Shown here piece after piece: positions 9,050 to 18,176 of a DNA stretch of 37,772 nucleotides; positions within the stretch are counted from its first letter, which is position 1, and every line of letters starts with the position of its first letter. Under the pieces are notes generated by a model. That model saw nothing but the letters and a program-made list of their open reading frames with translations. It was not told the DNA's origin and searched no databases. Made by a program: the position numbers and the translations under genes. The stretch comes from Spirochaetia bacterium (GTDB lineage Bacteria > Spirochaetota > Spirochaetia > Treponematales > Treponemataceae): the NCBI GenBank assembly GCA_022768685.1, contig JALEPQ010000175.1:1-37772 (forward strand), written 5' to 3'.

Positions 9050-9107
9050 TTTACTCTGTCCCTTTTGTAACAAATATTTCTTACACTTTACTCTGTCCCC
9101 TTTGTAA
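9050..9107 (-). repeat. Family A repeat, 2 copies
   Basis: TTTACTCTGTCCC at 9050-9062 and TTTACTCTGTCCCC at 9087-9100, each followed by TTTTGTAAC or TTTGTAAC. Confidence 0.85.
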
Positions 9108-9138
9108 CACCGGCGCCTCTGGCCGGGCGCCTTACACA

Positions 9139-9154
9139 TGTTAAAAAATTAACA
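9139..9154. promoter_or_regulatory. Candidate Rex operator (TGTTAA-AAAA-TTAACA)
   Basis: Perfect 6-4-6 dyad TGTTAAAAAATTAACA matching the core of the TTGTTAANNNNTTAACAA-type Rex box, ~97 bp upstream of a Rex-like CDS. Confidence 0.65.
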
Positions 9155-9159
9155 GTAAA

Positions 9160-9188
9160 TTGAAAATTTTATCAATTTTTGCTATTTT
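9160..9188 (+). promoter_or_regulatory. Possible sigma-70-type promoter for the rex-serCA operon
   Basis: TTGAAA (9160-9165), 17-bp spacer, TATTTT (9183-9188). Confidence 0.35.
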
Positions 9189-9250
9189 TAACCTAAATTA
9201 AGCATTTCTTTTCCTCTTATTAATTGAATTTGTAAATGGAGATTCCTATA

Positions 9251-9928
9251 ATGACCACAGTTGAAATACCTAATCCAACTAAAAGACGATTTGTTCAACT
9301 AATCCAGTTATTAGATAATTGGTCTGAGCAGAAAATTACATCATCGGATATAAGTGAGATTACTGGTTGGTCAACCTCACTTATAAGACATGATTTCTGG
9401 TTAATAGGTTTTTCAAAAGGCGTTTCAAATGGTTATTTTGTTTCTGAGTTATCAGAGGCAATTAAGTTAGCCTTAGGAATTGAAACTTCTGAAAGTCATT
9501 ATATAGAAAAAGGCAATGTTGCTGACGAAAATAGATTTTCGGATTCTAATGACTCAAGAAGTTTTTTCAAAAACATTTGCATTGCAGGTCTTGGTCGATT
9601 AGGTTCCGCCCTCCTGGATGAAAGCTTTTTTGAGAATTCTAATTTCAAAATAAAAGCTGGATTTGATTCCAATGTAAACCGAGTAGAAATCTTAAGATCT
9701 ACTTTTCCTCTATACCCAGCAAACGAAATGCAGTTTATTATCAAACAACAGAAAATTGAATATGCAATTCTTACTGTTCAAGATAAAGATGCACAAAATA
9801 TGACTGATCGCCTTATAAAAACAGGAATAAAAGGCATTATCAATATGACAAACGTCATTTTGAAAGTTCCTGATAATATAAAGGTTGAAAATCTTTCTAT
9901 TATAAATGCCCTTAATTTAGTTATCTAA
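9251..9928 (+). CDS. rex: Rex-like redox-sensing transcriptional repressor
   Basis: N-terminal winged-helix-like segment (ITSSDISEITGWSTSLIRHDFWLIG...NGYFVSEL) plus Rossmann domain (CIAGLGRLGSALLDE...FKIKAGFDSN...GIKGIINMTNVILKVPDNIKVENLSI). ORF-track ATG at 9236 overlaps GGAG; ATG at 9251 is the likelier start. Confidence 0.75.
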   Translation: MTTVEIPNPTKRRFVQLIQLLDNWSEQKITSSDISEITGWSTSLIRHDFWLIGFSKGVSNGYFVSELSEAIKLALGIETSESHYIEKGNVADENRFSDSNDSRSFFKNICIAGLGRLGSALLDESFFENSNFKIKAGFDSNVNRVEILRSTFPLYPANEMQFIIKQQKIEYAILTVQDKDAQNMTDRLIKTGIKGIINMTNVILKVPDNIKVENLSIINALNLVI

Positions 9929-9946
9929 TTTAAAAGAGGTTTTAAT

Positions 9947-11068
9947 ATGAGTCGTGTTTACAACTTTTCAGCTGGTCCATCTTGTTTACCAGAAGATGTT
10001 TTAAAAGAATGCGCAGCAGAAATGCTTGATTACAATGGAACTGGACAGTCAGTTATGGAAATGAGTCATCGTTCCGCTGCTTTTGAACCAATCATTGCTG
10101 ATGCTGAAGCTATGGTTCGAAAATTGATGAATGTACCAGAAAACTATAAGATTCTTTTCTTACAGGGTGGTGGTTCAACTCAGTTTGCCATGGTTGCTGA
10201 AAACTTAGGCATTCATACAGGAAAAGCTGCTTATATTGAAACTGGTGTATGGGCTAAAAAAGCTGCACAGGAAGCTGCTAAACTTGGTATTGAAGTTACA
10301 ACTATTGCTTCATCAAAAGATAAAAACTATTCTTATATCCCTCGTGTTGAAAAAATTGAAGGCGATTATGATTATGCCTACATCTGTTTCAACAACACAA
10401 TTATGGGTACTCACTACGAATATATTCCAGAAACAGGAAACATTCCTTTAGTAGCTGATATTTCATCTTGTGTTCTTTCTGAAGAATTAGATGTTTCTAA
10501 ATTTGGTTTACTTTTTGCCGGTGCACAGAAAAACCTTGCTCCTGCCGGTGTAACTCTTGTTATAATCCGTGAAGATCTGATTACAGATACACCTCGTGCC
10601 GGAACACCTACAATGCTTACTTACAAAACTCATGCTGAAGCAGATTCTATGTACAATACTCCACCATGTTATACAATCTACGTTTTAGACAAAGTTCTTC
10701 ATTGGATTGAAAAGAACGGTGGTGCAAAAGGAATCAACAAATTAAATGTTGAAAAGGCAGAATATCTTTACAACTATCTTGATAACTCAGATTTCTATCA
10801 TGCAACTGCAGAAAAAGGAAGCCGATCTTTAATGAATGTGCCTTTCCTTACAAAATATTCAACAGGAGCAACAGACGAAGAAAGCTTAGCTAAAGAAAAA
10901 GCAATCAACTCTAAATTTGTAAAAGAAGCTGAAGCAGCAGGCCTTATGAACCTTAAAGGACACCGCTTAGTTGGTGGTATGCGTGCTTCAATCTATAATG
11001 CTATGACATTAGACGGTGTAAAAACATTAGTAGCATTCATGGAAAAATTTGCTAAAGAAAACAAATAA
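9947..11068 (+). CDS. serC: Phosphoserine aminotransferase
   Basis: 373 aa; MSRVYNFSAGPSCLPEDVLKECAAEML, FAGAQKNLAPAGVTLVIIREDL (PLP Lys motif). Confidence 0.97.
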   Translation: MSRVYNFSAGPSCLPEDVLKECAAEMLDYNGTGQSVMEMSHRSAAFEPIIADAEAMVRKLMNVPENYKILFLQGGGSTQFAMVAENLGIHTGKAAYIETGVWAKKAAQEAAKLGIEVTTIASSKDKNYSYIPRVEKIEGDYDYAYICFNNTIMGTHYEYIPETGNIPLVADISSCVLSEELDVSKFGLLFAGAQKNLAPAGVTLVIIREDLITDTPRAGTPTMLTYKTHAEADSMYNTPPCYTIYVLDKVLHWIEKNGGAKGINKLNVEKAEYLYNYLDNSDFYHATAEKGSRSLMNVPFLTKYSTGATDEESLAKEKAINSKFVKEAEAAGLMNLKGHRLVGGMRASIYNAMTLDGVKTLVAFMEKFAKENK

Positions 11069-11145
11069 TTCGCAATGCTCAATGCGTAATGCGCAATTTG
11101 AAATATAACATAATCAATTGCGCATTGCGAATTACGAATTGCGTA
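11069..11145. repeat. Family D: imperfect inverted repeat of GCAAT(T/G)CG units between serC and serA
   Basis: Arms 11069-11099 and 11115-11145 are ~24/31 complementary, with a perfect 11-bp core AATGCGCAATT/AATTGCGCATT. Confidence 0.75.
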
Positions 11146-11164
11146 TTTAAACTAGAGGTTATAT

Positions 11165-12346
11165 ATGTCATTTAAAATTCAAACATTAAATAAAATTGCT
11201 GCCTGCGGATTAAATATTTTAGACCGCGATAATTATGAAATTGCATCAGACATGAACAATCCTGATGCTTATTTAGTACGTTCTGCTGATATGCACGAAA
11301 TGACTATTTCTGATTCAGTTTTAGCTGTAGCTCGTGCCGGAGCAGGAACAAATAATATTCCTATCCCAGAAATGACAGAAAAAGGTATTGTTGTATTCAA
11401 CACACCAGGTGCAAATGCAAATGCCGTAAAAGAACTTGTAATGCTTTCTCTTTTGCTTTCAAGCCGTCCTGTTATTGATGCAAACAAATGGGCAAATAAT
11501 CTTGCTGGTAAAGGCGATGAAATTCCTGATTTAGCAGAAAAAGGAAAAAGTCAGTTTGTTGGTCCAGAACTTAAAGGAAAAACTCTTGGTGTAATCGGTC
11601 TGGGAGCTATTGGTGCAATGGTTGCAAACCTTGCCCTTAAATTTGGTATGGATGTTATTGGTTATGATCCATTCCTCTCAGTTAAAGCAGCTCTTTCTCT
11701 TGATCATAATGTAAAGATTGCTGAAACTTTAGATACTGTATATGCAAAAGCAGATTACATTACTATTCACGTTCCACAGACAAATGATACAAAGGGAATG
11801 ATTAATGCTTCTACTATAAAGACAATGAAAGATGGAGTGAGAATCATCAACATTGCACGTGGTGGACTTGTAAATAACGCAGATATTCTTGCTGCCTTAG
11901 AAAGTGGAAAAGTAGGCTGTTTGATTACAGACTTTGCAGCAGAAGAATTATTAAATAATCCTAAAGTAATCGTAATGCCACATTTAGGAGCATCTACTCC
12001 AGAAGCAGAAGACAACTGTGCTATTATGGCAGCTGACCAGCTCAAAGACTTCCTTGAAAAGGGAAATATTATTAATTCTGTAAATTTCCCTAAAACAACA
12101 ACAGATAATCCAATTCCAGCAGGCGGAAGTCGTCTTTGTATCAGTCATAAAAATATCCCTGATACAATTTCTAAGTTTACAACAATTCTCGGTGAAGCTA
12201 AATTAAATATTTCTTCATTCATCAACCAGGCTCGCGGTGATGTTGCTTACAATATTATTGATGTTGACGGTGTTGTTCCTGAAGATATTATTGCTAAACT
12301 GGCAGCTTGTGACACTGTAACAAGAGTTCGTCCAATTTATAACTAA
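11165..12346 (+). CDS. serA: D-3-phosphoglycerate dehydrogenase with ACT-like C-terminus
   Basis: 393 aa; GKTLGVIGLGAIGAMVANLALKFGMDVIGYDP, INIARGGLVN, MPHLGASTPEAEDN; C-terminal ACT-like segment. Confidence 0.95.
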   Translation: MSFKIQTLNKIAACGLNILDRDNYEIASDMNNPDAYLVRSADMHEMTISDSVLAVARAGAGTNNIPIPEMTEKGIVVFNTPGANANAVKELVMLSLLLSSRPVIDANKWANNLAGKGDEIPDLAEKGKSQFVGPELKGKTLGVIGLGAIGAMVANLALKFGMDVIGYDPFLSVKAALSLDHNVKIAETLDTVYAKADYITIHVPQTNDTKGMINASTIKTMKDGVRIINIARGGLVNNADILAALESGKVGCLITDFAAEELLNNPKVIVMPHLGASTPEAEDNCAIMAADQLKDFLEKGNIINSVNFPKTTTDNPIPAGGSRLCISHKNIPDTISKFTTILGEAKLNISSFINQARGDVAYNIIDVDGVVPEDIIAKLAACDTVTRVRPIYN

Positions 12347-12359
12347 ATTACTCTGGTGC

Positions 12360-12387
12360 GGGCAGTTTAACTCATATTAAATTGCCC
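12360..12387 (+). terminator. Hairpin downstream of serA
   Basis: GGGCAGTTTAA / TTAAATTGCCC (one G-T mismatch). Confidence 0.5.
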
Positions 12388-12411
12388 TATTTAAATCCAT
12401 TAAAAACAGTT

Positions 12412-12445
12412 AAGGGCTGTCATTATTCTGGCAGTCCTTTTATTT
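12412..12445 (+). terminator. Intrinsic terminator between serA and the convergent rhomboid-like gene
   Basis: AAGGGCTGTC / GGCAGTCCTT (G-U pairs) followed by a T-rich tract. Confidence 0.6.
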
Positions 12446-12451
12446 TAGTAA

Positions 12452-13213
12452 TTAAAACTTCAAAGTGCCCACAACGGTAGTATCATCATCTTCCATTTTC
12501 TTATTTTTCAATCTTGGACTTTGGGAATCAATTTCTTCTGCCCTATTTATCTGCTCAGCTTTAGATAATAAACCTGAACCTTTTTTTGCAGTCTTTCTTG
12601 CAGATTTAGCTTTAGGCGATGCAAGAAAAGCAAACAGACTTCCGCACAATCCGCCAGCAATATTTATAAAAAACTGCAGGGCATTCATTTTTGGCTCTGT
12701 ATAAATCTGACTTAAAATAAAAAGGACAAATACTGTTATAAAACTTAATGGAACTTTTTTATTTGTAAAGGATGTAAAAGAATTTAGAAAAATAAGCATA
12801 AAAACCATTGAAACACATCCCTTTAAAGGAGTTGTTCCAAAACAAGAATTCAAGACTCCTGCAAATAGCGAAGAAAACATCATCATAATTCCAATAACAA
12901 CAGATCCGTATTTTTCCTCAATTCCCGGTCCCAGCAAAAGAACAAAAATAAGATTGTAGATTAACACCGGAGTTGTACCACCGAATCCATAAAGAAGAAT
13001 TCTAAAATATGAAAGAGCATTATTCAGCTCAACGGGTAAACTGCCCTTTGCAGATGTAGGAGAAGAAAGAATCAATAATGATAAATCAACTTTTTTTAGA
13101 ATCAAATCAATTACAAATAATATTATGCTTATAAAAGCAAAACTTAAAGTTACAGGTGCATCGTATGCAAATTTTAATGAAAATTTTGTTTTTTTATTCC
13201 ACATGCGTAACAT
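12452..13213 (-). CDS. Rhomboid-like membrane protein, possibly inactive
   Basis: Multiple TM segments; NLIFVLLLGPGIEEKYGS, KGCVSMVF and INIAGGLCGSLFA occupy rhomboid-like positions. Confidence 0.55.
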   Translation of the reverse strand: MLRMWNKKTKFSLKFAYDAPVTLSFAFISIILFVIDLILKKVDLSLLILSSPTSAKGSLPVELNNALSYFRILLYGFGGTTPVLIYNLIFVLLLGPGIEEKYGSVVIGIMMMFSSLFAGVLNSCFGTTPLKGCVSMVFMLIFLNSFTSFTNKKVPLSFITVFVLFILSQIYTEPKMNALQFFINIAGGLCGSLFAFLASPKAKSARKTAKKGSGLLSKAEQINRAEEIDSQSPRLKNKKMEDDDTTVVGTLKF

Positions 13214-13244
13214 TATACACCATCCTTTGAAAATATGTTATATT

Positions 13245-13562
13245 ATGGGTATGAGTGATTTGTTTAATAAGTCAGAAGATACATCTGCTGGAATAGCAGA
13301 AGATACAGGCTTAAAAGAACCTGATCAAGTTAAGGTCATTTTTTATAACGATGATTTTACAACTATGGAATTTGTAGTTGATATTTTAGTTTCAATTTTC
13401 AATAAAGTTCCAGGAGAAGCTGAAATATTAATGCAACACATACATAAAAATGGAAGTTGTGTAATTGGAACATATACTTACGATATAGCTGTTTCAAGAG
13501 CTAATCTTACAAAATCTATTGCCCGTAAAAACGGATTTCCATTGAAGGTAGAAGTTGAGTAA
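13245..13562 (+). CDS. clpS: ATP-dependent Clp protease adaptor ClpS
   Basis: VKVIFYNDDFTTMEFVVDILVSIF...A..LM..IH..G.CVIGTYTYDIA. ORF track starts at 13125 in frame; 13245 or 13251 fits ClpS length. Confidence 0.93.
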   Translation: MGMSDLFNKSEDTSAGIAEDTGLKEPDQVKVIFYNDDFTTMEFVVDILVSIFNKVPGEAEILMQHIHKNGSCVIGTYTYDIAVSRANLTKSIARKNGFPLKVEVE

Positions 13563-15882
13563 TAAAGAACCAAAAGAAATTGCAAAACAGGTTAAAGTAA
13601 CACCTGTATTAACTAAAATTCTCACCAAAGCTTTTCTTGTTGCAAAAGAATCTAATCATCAATTTGTAACACCAGAACATGTTTTGTGTTCCGCTATAGA
13701 AGAAAAAGAAGTTGAAAAACTTCTTGTAGACTGCGGAGTTGATACTTCATCTTTAAAAGATGATTTAACAAATTACATCGCCACAAAAATGCCTGTTATT
13801 TCCGCTCAGGGAATGACCTATTTTTCTAAAGGTCCTGTTGAATCAGCTGGATTTCAGTCATTAATGAATAAAGCCGTATTCAAAACTATATCTGCAGACA
13901 ATGATATTCTGGATATAACAGACGTACTTGTAAGCATGATTGAAGAAGAACAGAATTATTGTTCATTTTTCTTAAAATCAAATGGCATTAATAAATTAAA
14001 ACTTCTTGAAAACATTTCCCACAATCGTTTTCGTTCAAAAAAATCTAAGAACAGCATTTTTGGGGATGGACAGTATCCTGCTGATATGATGTCAAATAAC
14101 ACAGGTGGATTAAAGCGTTTTACTGTAAATATGACAGAAATGGCAAAAAAAGGCGCTTATGACACTTTAATTGGTCGTGAAGAAGAAATAGAACGCACTA
14201 TTCAGGTTCTTTGCAGACGTACAAAAAATAATCCGCTTCATGTAGGTGATGCCGGAGTTGGAAAAACAGCCATAACTCAGGGACTTGCACAAAGAATTGT
14301 TAATAATCAAGTTCCTGATTCCTTAAAAGATTTTGAGATTTTTTCTCTGGATCTAGGACTTTTAGTTGCAGGATCAAAATTTCGTGGTGATTTTGAAGAA
14401 AGATTGAATTCAATCATCAATGAACTAAAAGAAAAGAAAAAAGCAATTTTGTTTATTGATGAAATTCATATGATTATGGGTGCAGGAACAAACGGAAACA
14501 CCCAGATGGATGCTGCAAATCTTTTAAAACCAGTTTTAGGAACTGGTGAAGTAAAATTTATTGGCTCTACTACTTTCGAAGAATATTCAAAAAACTTTGA
14601 AAAAGATCATGCACTTGCAAGGCGTTTTCAGAAAATTGACATTCTTGAACCTACTCAAGATGAGACAATAAAGATTTTAAATGGTCTTTTACCAAAGTAT
14701 GAAGAACATCACAATGTAAAGTTCACAAAATCTGCAATAGAAGATGCTGTAAAACTTTCTATTCAATTTATGCCTGAAAAAAGACTTCCAGATAAAGCTA
14801 TAGACTTAATAGATGAAGCTGGTTCTTATCTGCATATTATTAAATCAGGTGGTTTTAAAGGTAAAGCAAAATCTATAGAATCAATTCCTACTGTTACATC
14901 TCAAATAATAAAAGCTGTAACTTCAAGAATTGCAAAAATTCCTCTTACAAATCTTGAAGGAACAGAAAAAGAAACTTTACAGCAAATAGAAAATAATATG
15001 CGAAAATCTATTTTTGGACAGGATAAAGCAATTATTTCATTAGGAAAGGCTGTAAAAAGAGCCAGAGTTGGGTTCAAAAATCCTGATAAACCAGAAGCCT
15101 GCTATCTGTTTGTAGGTCCTACTGGTTGTGGTAAAACAGAGCTGGCAAAAACTCTTGCTGAACTTTTGAATGAACCATTGCTTCGTTATGATATGAGTGA
15201 ATATCAGGAAAAGCATTCCGTTTCAAGACTGGTTGGTTCTCCTCCAGGATACGTTGGCTTTGAGGAAGGTGGACAATTAATAAAGGATGTCCGCAAAAAT
15301 TCCCGTTCTGTTATCCTTTTTGATGAAATTGAAAAAGCTCATGAAGACATTTACAATATTCTTCTCCAGGTTATGGATTATGGTAGTTTAACTGATTCAA
15401 CTGGTCGAAAAGCTGACTTTAGAAACTGTATTATAATTATGACAAGTAATGCAGGTGCCAGAGATATGGAAAAACCAGGAATTGGATTTGGAACTGAAAG
15501 TGATAAGGATGTAGAAGCTACATTAAACGAAGCTGTAGGAAAAACATTCCCTCCAGAATTCAGAAACAGACTTGATGCTGTTATTCCTTTCAACTATTTG
15601 GATAAAGAAGTCGCAAAGCAAATCTGTAAAAAAGAAATATTTAAGCTTTCACAGCGGATGAAACAGAAAAAAATCACTCTTTCTGTAACAGATTCCTGTG
15701 TTGATTTTATTACTGCAAAAGGTTATTCCCGTGAATTTGGAGCAAGAAACATCACCCGTACAATCGAAGATATGATAGCAAATGCTCTGGTTGATGAAGT
15801 TCTCTTTGGAAAACTTGAGAACGGCGGAAATGTTACTGCAGATACTGATAATAAAATCATTATCTTTAATTATGATAACTAG
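13555..15882 (+). CDS. clpA: ATP-dependent Clp protease ATP-binding subunit ClpA
   Basis: 775 aa; two AAA+ modules (VGDAGVGKTAITQGLA; FVGPTGCGKTELAKTLAELL), GIGF loop. TTG start overlapping the clpS stop. Confidence 0.96.
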   Translation: MSNKEPKEIAKQVKVTPVLTKILTKAFLVAKESNHQFVTPEHVLCSAIEEKEVEKLLVDCGVDTSSLKDDLTNYIATKMPVISAQGMTYFSKGPVESAGFQSLMNKAVFKTISADNDILDITDVLVSMIEEEQNYCSFFLKSNGINKLKLLENISHNRFRSKKSKNSIFGDGQYPADMMSNNTGGLKRFTVNMTEMAKKGAYDTLIGREEEIERTIQVLCRRTKNNPLHVGDAGVGKTAITQGLAQRIVNNQVPDSLKDFEIFSLDLGLLVAGSKFRGDFEERLNSIINELKEKKKAILFIDEIHMIMGAGTNGNTQMDAANLLKPVLGTGEVKFIGSTTFEEYSKNFEKDHALARRFQKIDILEPTQDETIKILNGLLPKYEEHHNVKFTKSAIEDAVKLSIQFMPEKRLPDKAIDLIDEAGSYLHIIKSGGFKGKAKSIESIPTVTSQIIKAVTSRIAKIPLTNLEGTEKETLQQIENNMRKSIFGQDKAIISLGKAVKRARVGFKNPDKPEACYLFVGPTGCGKTELAKTLAELLNEPLLRYDMSEYQEKHSVSRLVGSPPGYVGFEEGGQLIKDVRKNSRSVILFDEIEKAHEDIYNILLQVMDYGSLTDSTGRKADFRNCIIIMTSNAGARDMEKPGIGFGTESDKDVEATLNEAVGKTFPPEFRNRLDAVIPFNYLDKEVAKQICKKEIFKLSQRMKQKKITLSVTDSCVDFITAKGYSREFGARNITRTIEDMIANALVDEVLFGKLENGGNVTADTDNKIIIFNYDN

Positions 15883-15900
15883 TCAGGTATAATGTAGAAA

Positions 15901-16698
15901 ATGAATAAAGAACAATACTTTAATGAACTTTATAAACGGTATGGTGCTGTAACAAGGACCAGAAACTGTTTTTTTTATACTAAAAAAGGAATCAGAATAA
16001 CTGATTTATTTCAAGAAAATGGAAGAGCCATTCTAGGTTGGGAGGGTGGAAACGCTTTTACCCACCTAAAAAACACCTTATGTCGTGGTCTTACAGGAAG
16101 TTTTATTACAGAAGATTTTTCAAGAGTCGAAAAAGCAGTAAGCACACTCTTTGATTCTCCAAGAAAAATTTTCTATTTTTCTGATAAAGAAAGTGCAGTA
16201 AAAGCAGGACTTCTTTTATCCGAAAATAAAACATTCATTTATAAACCATGGGCTCCTCAGAAGTTAAACTGTAAAGATTTAGATTGTATTGTTCTTGCAC
16301 CACCTTTACCCTGGTGTGAAACTATTTTTATACTGGCAGTAAATCCTGAGATATATGTTTCTTCACCAGACAAAGAACTTTTATTACCAAAGTCAATAAA
16401 ACAGCCTTACGCACTAGAAGCTGCAATTGCCAGAGCAATATATAACCTGATTGATGCACTAAAAGTAAGACAGGAAAAAGACTGGTTTATATATGATCCG
16501 GTATTAACTAAATACTGGGAACGTAAAGGGCCTTATTTATTTCCTAAAATCCCACAAGATAAATACGATTCTTTTATTTTACATTGTCTTGATTTAGGAA
16601 TTGCAATAAATCCTTGTTACAATAATCCTTCAATTATTCCCTTTGGTGCCGATAAAGGAGTATTCACTAAATTAAAAAATACACCATTTTTGTATTAA
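15901..16698 (+). CDS. Conserved-looking hypothetical, weak resemblance to class III aminotransferase fold
   Basis: 265 aa; GIRITDLFQENGRAILGWEGGNAFTHLKNTL resembles the N-terminal region of fold-type I aminotransferases; no clear PLP-Lys motif seen. Confidence 0.6.
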   Translation: MNKEQYFNELYKRYGAVTRTRNCFFYTKKGIRITDLFQENGRAILGWEGGNAFTHLKNTLCRGLTGSFITEDFSRVEKAVSTLFDSPRKIFYFSDKESAVKAGLLLSENKTFIYKPWAPQKLNCKDLDCIVLAPPLPWCETIFILAVNPEIYVSSPDKELLLPKSIKQPYALEAAIARAIYNLIDALKVRQEKDWFIYDPVLTKYWERKGPYLFPKIPQDKYDSFILHCLDLGIAINPCYNNPSIIPFGADKGVFTKLKNTPFLY

Positions 16699-16711
16699 AC
16701 TGGAGAATTAT

Positions 16712-17005
16712 ATGAATCCTGAAATTCTGCTATATATCATAAGACTTGTCCTCGATGGAATTATTGCTTTTCTTGCCATTTTGCTCATGTCAAAAAACAG
16801 AGACAGTTCCTGGATGTGTCTTGTTGCAGGATTTTTACTTTCTTATGCTGCTCTGGTTTTTAATTTGATGATAAAATTAGGAATTTTTACAGCCTCTTCA
16901 ATCTGTTTATTTGGAATTCCATTGTCAACTTTACTTTGTGAAGCTTTACCAAGCCTCCTTTTTATACTTGCATTTATTTTGATGCTTATTAAAAGTAATA
17001 GATAA
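16712..17005 (+). CDS. Small membrane protein, 97 aa
   Basis: Three hydrophobic segments; close spacing to flanking genes and ggagaa upstream. Confidence 0.7.
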   Translation: MNPEILLYIIRLVLDGIIAFLAILLMSKNRDSSWMCLVAGFLLSYAALVFNLMIKLGIFTASSICLFGIPLSTLLCEALPSLLFILAFILMLIKSNR

Positions 17006-17028
17006 CATAAAATATTTTAGGAGATTTA

Positions 17029-17481
17029 ATGACTCAACTGGATGAATATTGGATTAAGTTTTTAAAGGATACTGGTCGTTCCGAAGATGAAAAATGCTCC
17101 GGAGATTTATGCTTTGATGCCTATGGTTTTGTAGGAGATGAATTAGTATCTTTAATTCTCGCAGGAAAAAAAACAGCCTTCTTTTCAAGTTTTCCTTCTT
17201 TTGAAATCGATATGGAACCGCTTCCATTGTCTGGCGAACTTTACATAGTTGTAGATCGTTCAAATAATCCTGTCTGCGTAATTGAGATAGATAATGTATC
17301 TTTAATTACATTTAGAGAAGTAACATGGGGAATGGCGCAGAAAGAAGGAGAAGATGAAAATCTTGATCAATGGCGGGAAAAACATAAAGAATATCTTGAA
17401 GATGAAGGTGCTGTTTTGGGATTTGAATTTTCTCCAGATATTAAACTTGTATTTCAGGTTTTCCATGTTGTTTACAGGTAG
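17029..17481 (+). CDS. ASCH-domain protein
   Basis: 150 aa; VSLILAGKKTAFFSSFPSFE...V.EIDNVSLITFREVTWGMAQKEGEDENLDQWREKHKEYL is typical ASCH (YqfB-like) pattern. Confidence 0.8.
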   Translation: MTQLDEYWIKFLKDTGRSEDEKCSGDLCFDAYGFVGDELVSLILAGKKTAFFSSFPSFEIDMEPLPLSGELYIVVDRSNNPVCVIEIDNVSLITFREVTWGMAQKEGEDENLDQWREKHKEYLEDEGAVLGFEFSPDIKLVFQVFHVVYR

Positions 17482-17485
17482 ATAT

Positions 17486-18055
17486 ATGAAAAAAAAGATT
17501 TTTGTATTAATATTTTCTCTAATTTCCTCTTTCTGTTTTTGTCAAAAAAAACTCATCTCTTTTTCTGCCGGAGTTATTAGTGGTGTTCCTGTTTACAGTT
17601 CAGAAACACTTAAAGAAATTAATTCTACTTTAACAGGGGGAGTGAGAATCATTTGTGGAACAGATGTTTATATAAATCTTAATCCTAATGAATTTACTAC
17701 TTTTTTTGCTGGTCTAGATTTACTTAGTGATTTTAATAATCTAACTCCATACTATTCTAATCATCTTTCACTGGATTTCCCTTTTGGAATAAAGATTTAT
17801 CCTAAACTTGCAGGACTTTGTTTTGGATTAGGATATAACCTTGGTTTCAGAACAGATTATTATAATACTGAAGAATGTGGAAAATATACTGAGCAAGCGG
17901 CATGGGGAAATGGTTTTAAATTCTTAGTTGAATATGATTTTTCTCACAGTGGAAAACGTTTTTTACCTGCTATTGGACTTTACTGGAAATATATGCCACG
18001 AGGAAATAATACATACGATAACCAGATTTGTGCATATATAAATACAAATATTTAA
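17486..18055 (+). CDS. Predicted secreted/outer-membrane protein
   Basis: ATG at 17486 gives MKKKIFVLIFSLISSFCFCQ signal peptide; ORF-track start 17354 overlaps the ASCH gene. Aromatic/Gly-rich beta-like sequence. Confidence 0.65.
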   Translation: MKKKIFVLIFSLISSFCFCQKKLISFSAGVISGVPVYSSETLKEINSTLTGGVRIICGTDVYINLNPNEFTTFFAGLDLLSDFNNLTPYYSNHLSLDFPFGIKIYPKLAGLCFGLGYNLGFRTDYYNTEECGKYTEQAAWGNGFKFLVEYDFSHSGKRFLPAIGLYWKYMPRGNNTYDNQICAYINTNI

Positions 18056-18131
18056 ATACGTCAAATTAAGACACTAGTGCTTAAAGTCTTGACTTCTAAA
18101 ATTTTAAGATTTTCATAAACTAAAAAAAATA

Positions 18132-18155
18132 AGGACATCTCTTTCGAGATGTCCT
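18132..18155 (-). terminator. Intrinsic terminator of rny
   Basis: AGGACATCTC-TTTC-GAGATGTCCT; A-run on the plus strand just before it is a T-run after the minus-strand hairpin. Confidence 0.9.
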
Positions 18156-18176
18156 CCCCCTAATTTTTAAGCTACA

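Noticed and set aside
17354-17485. N-terminal extension of the 17354..18055 ORF
   Set aside because: Overlaps the ASCH gene in another frame; the signal peptide begins at 17486.
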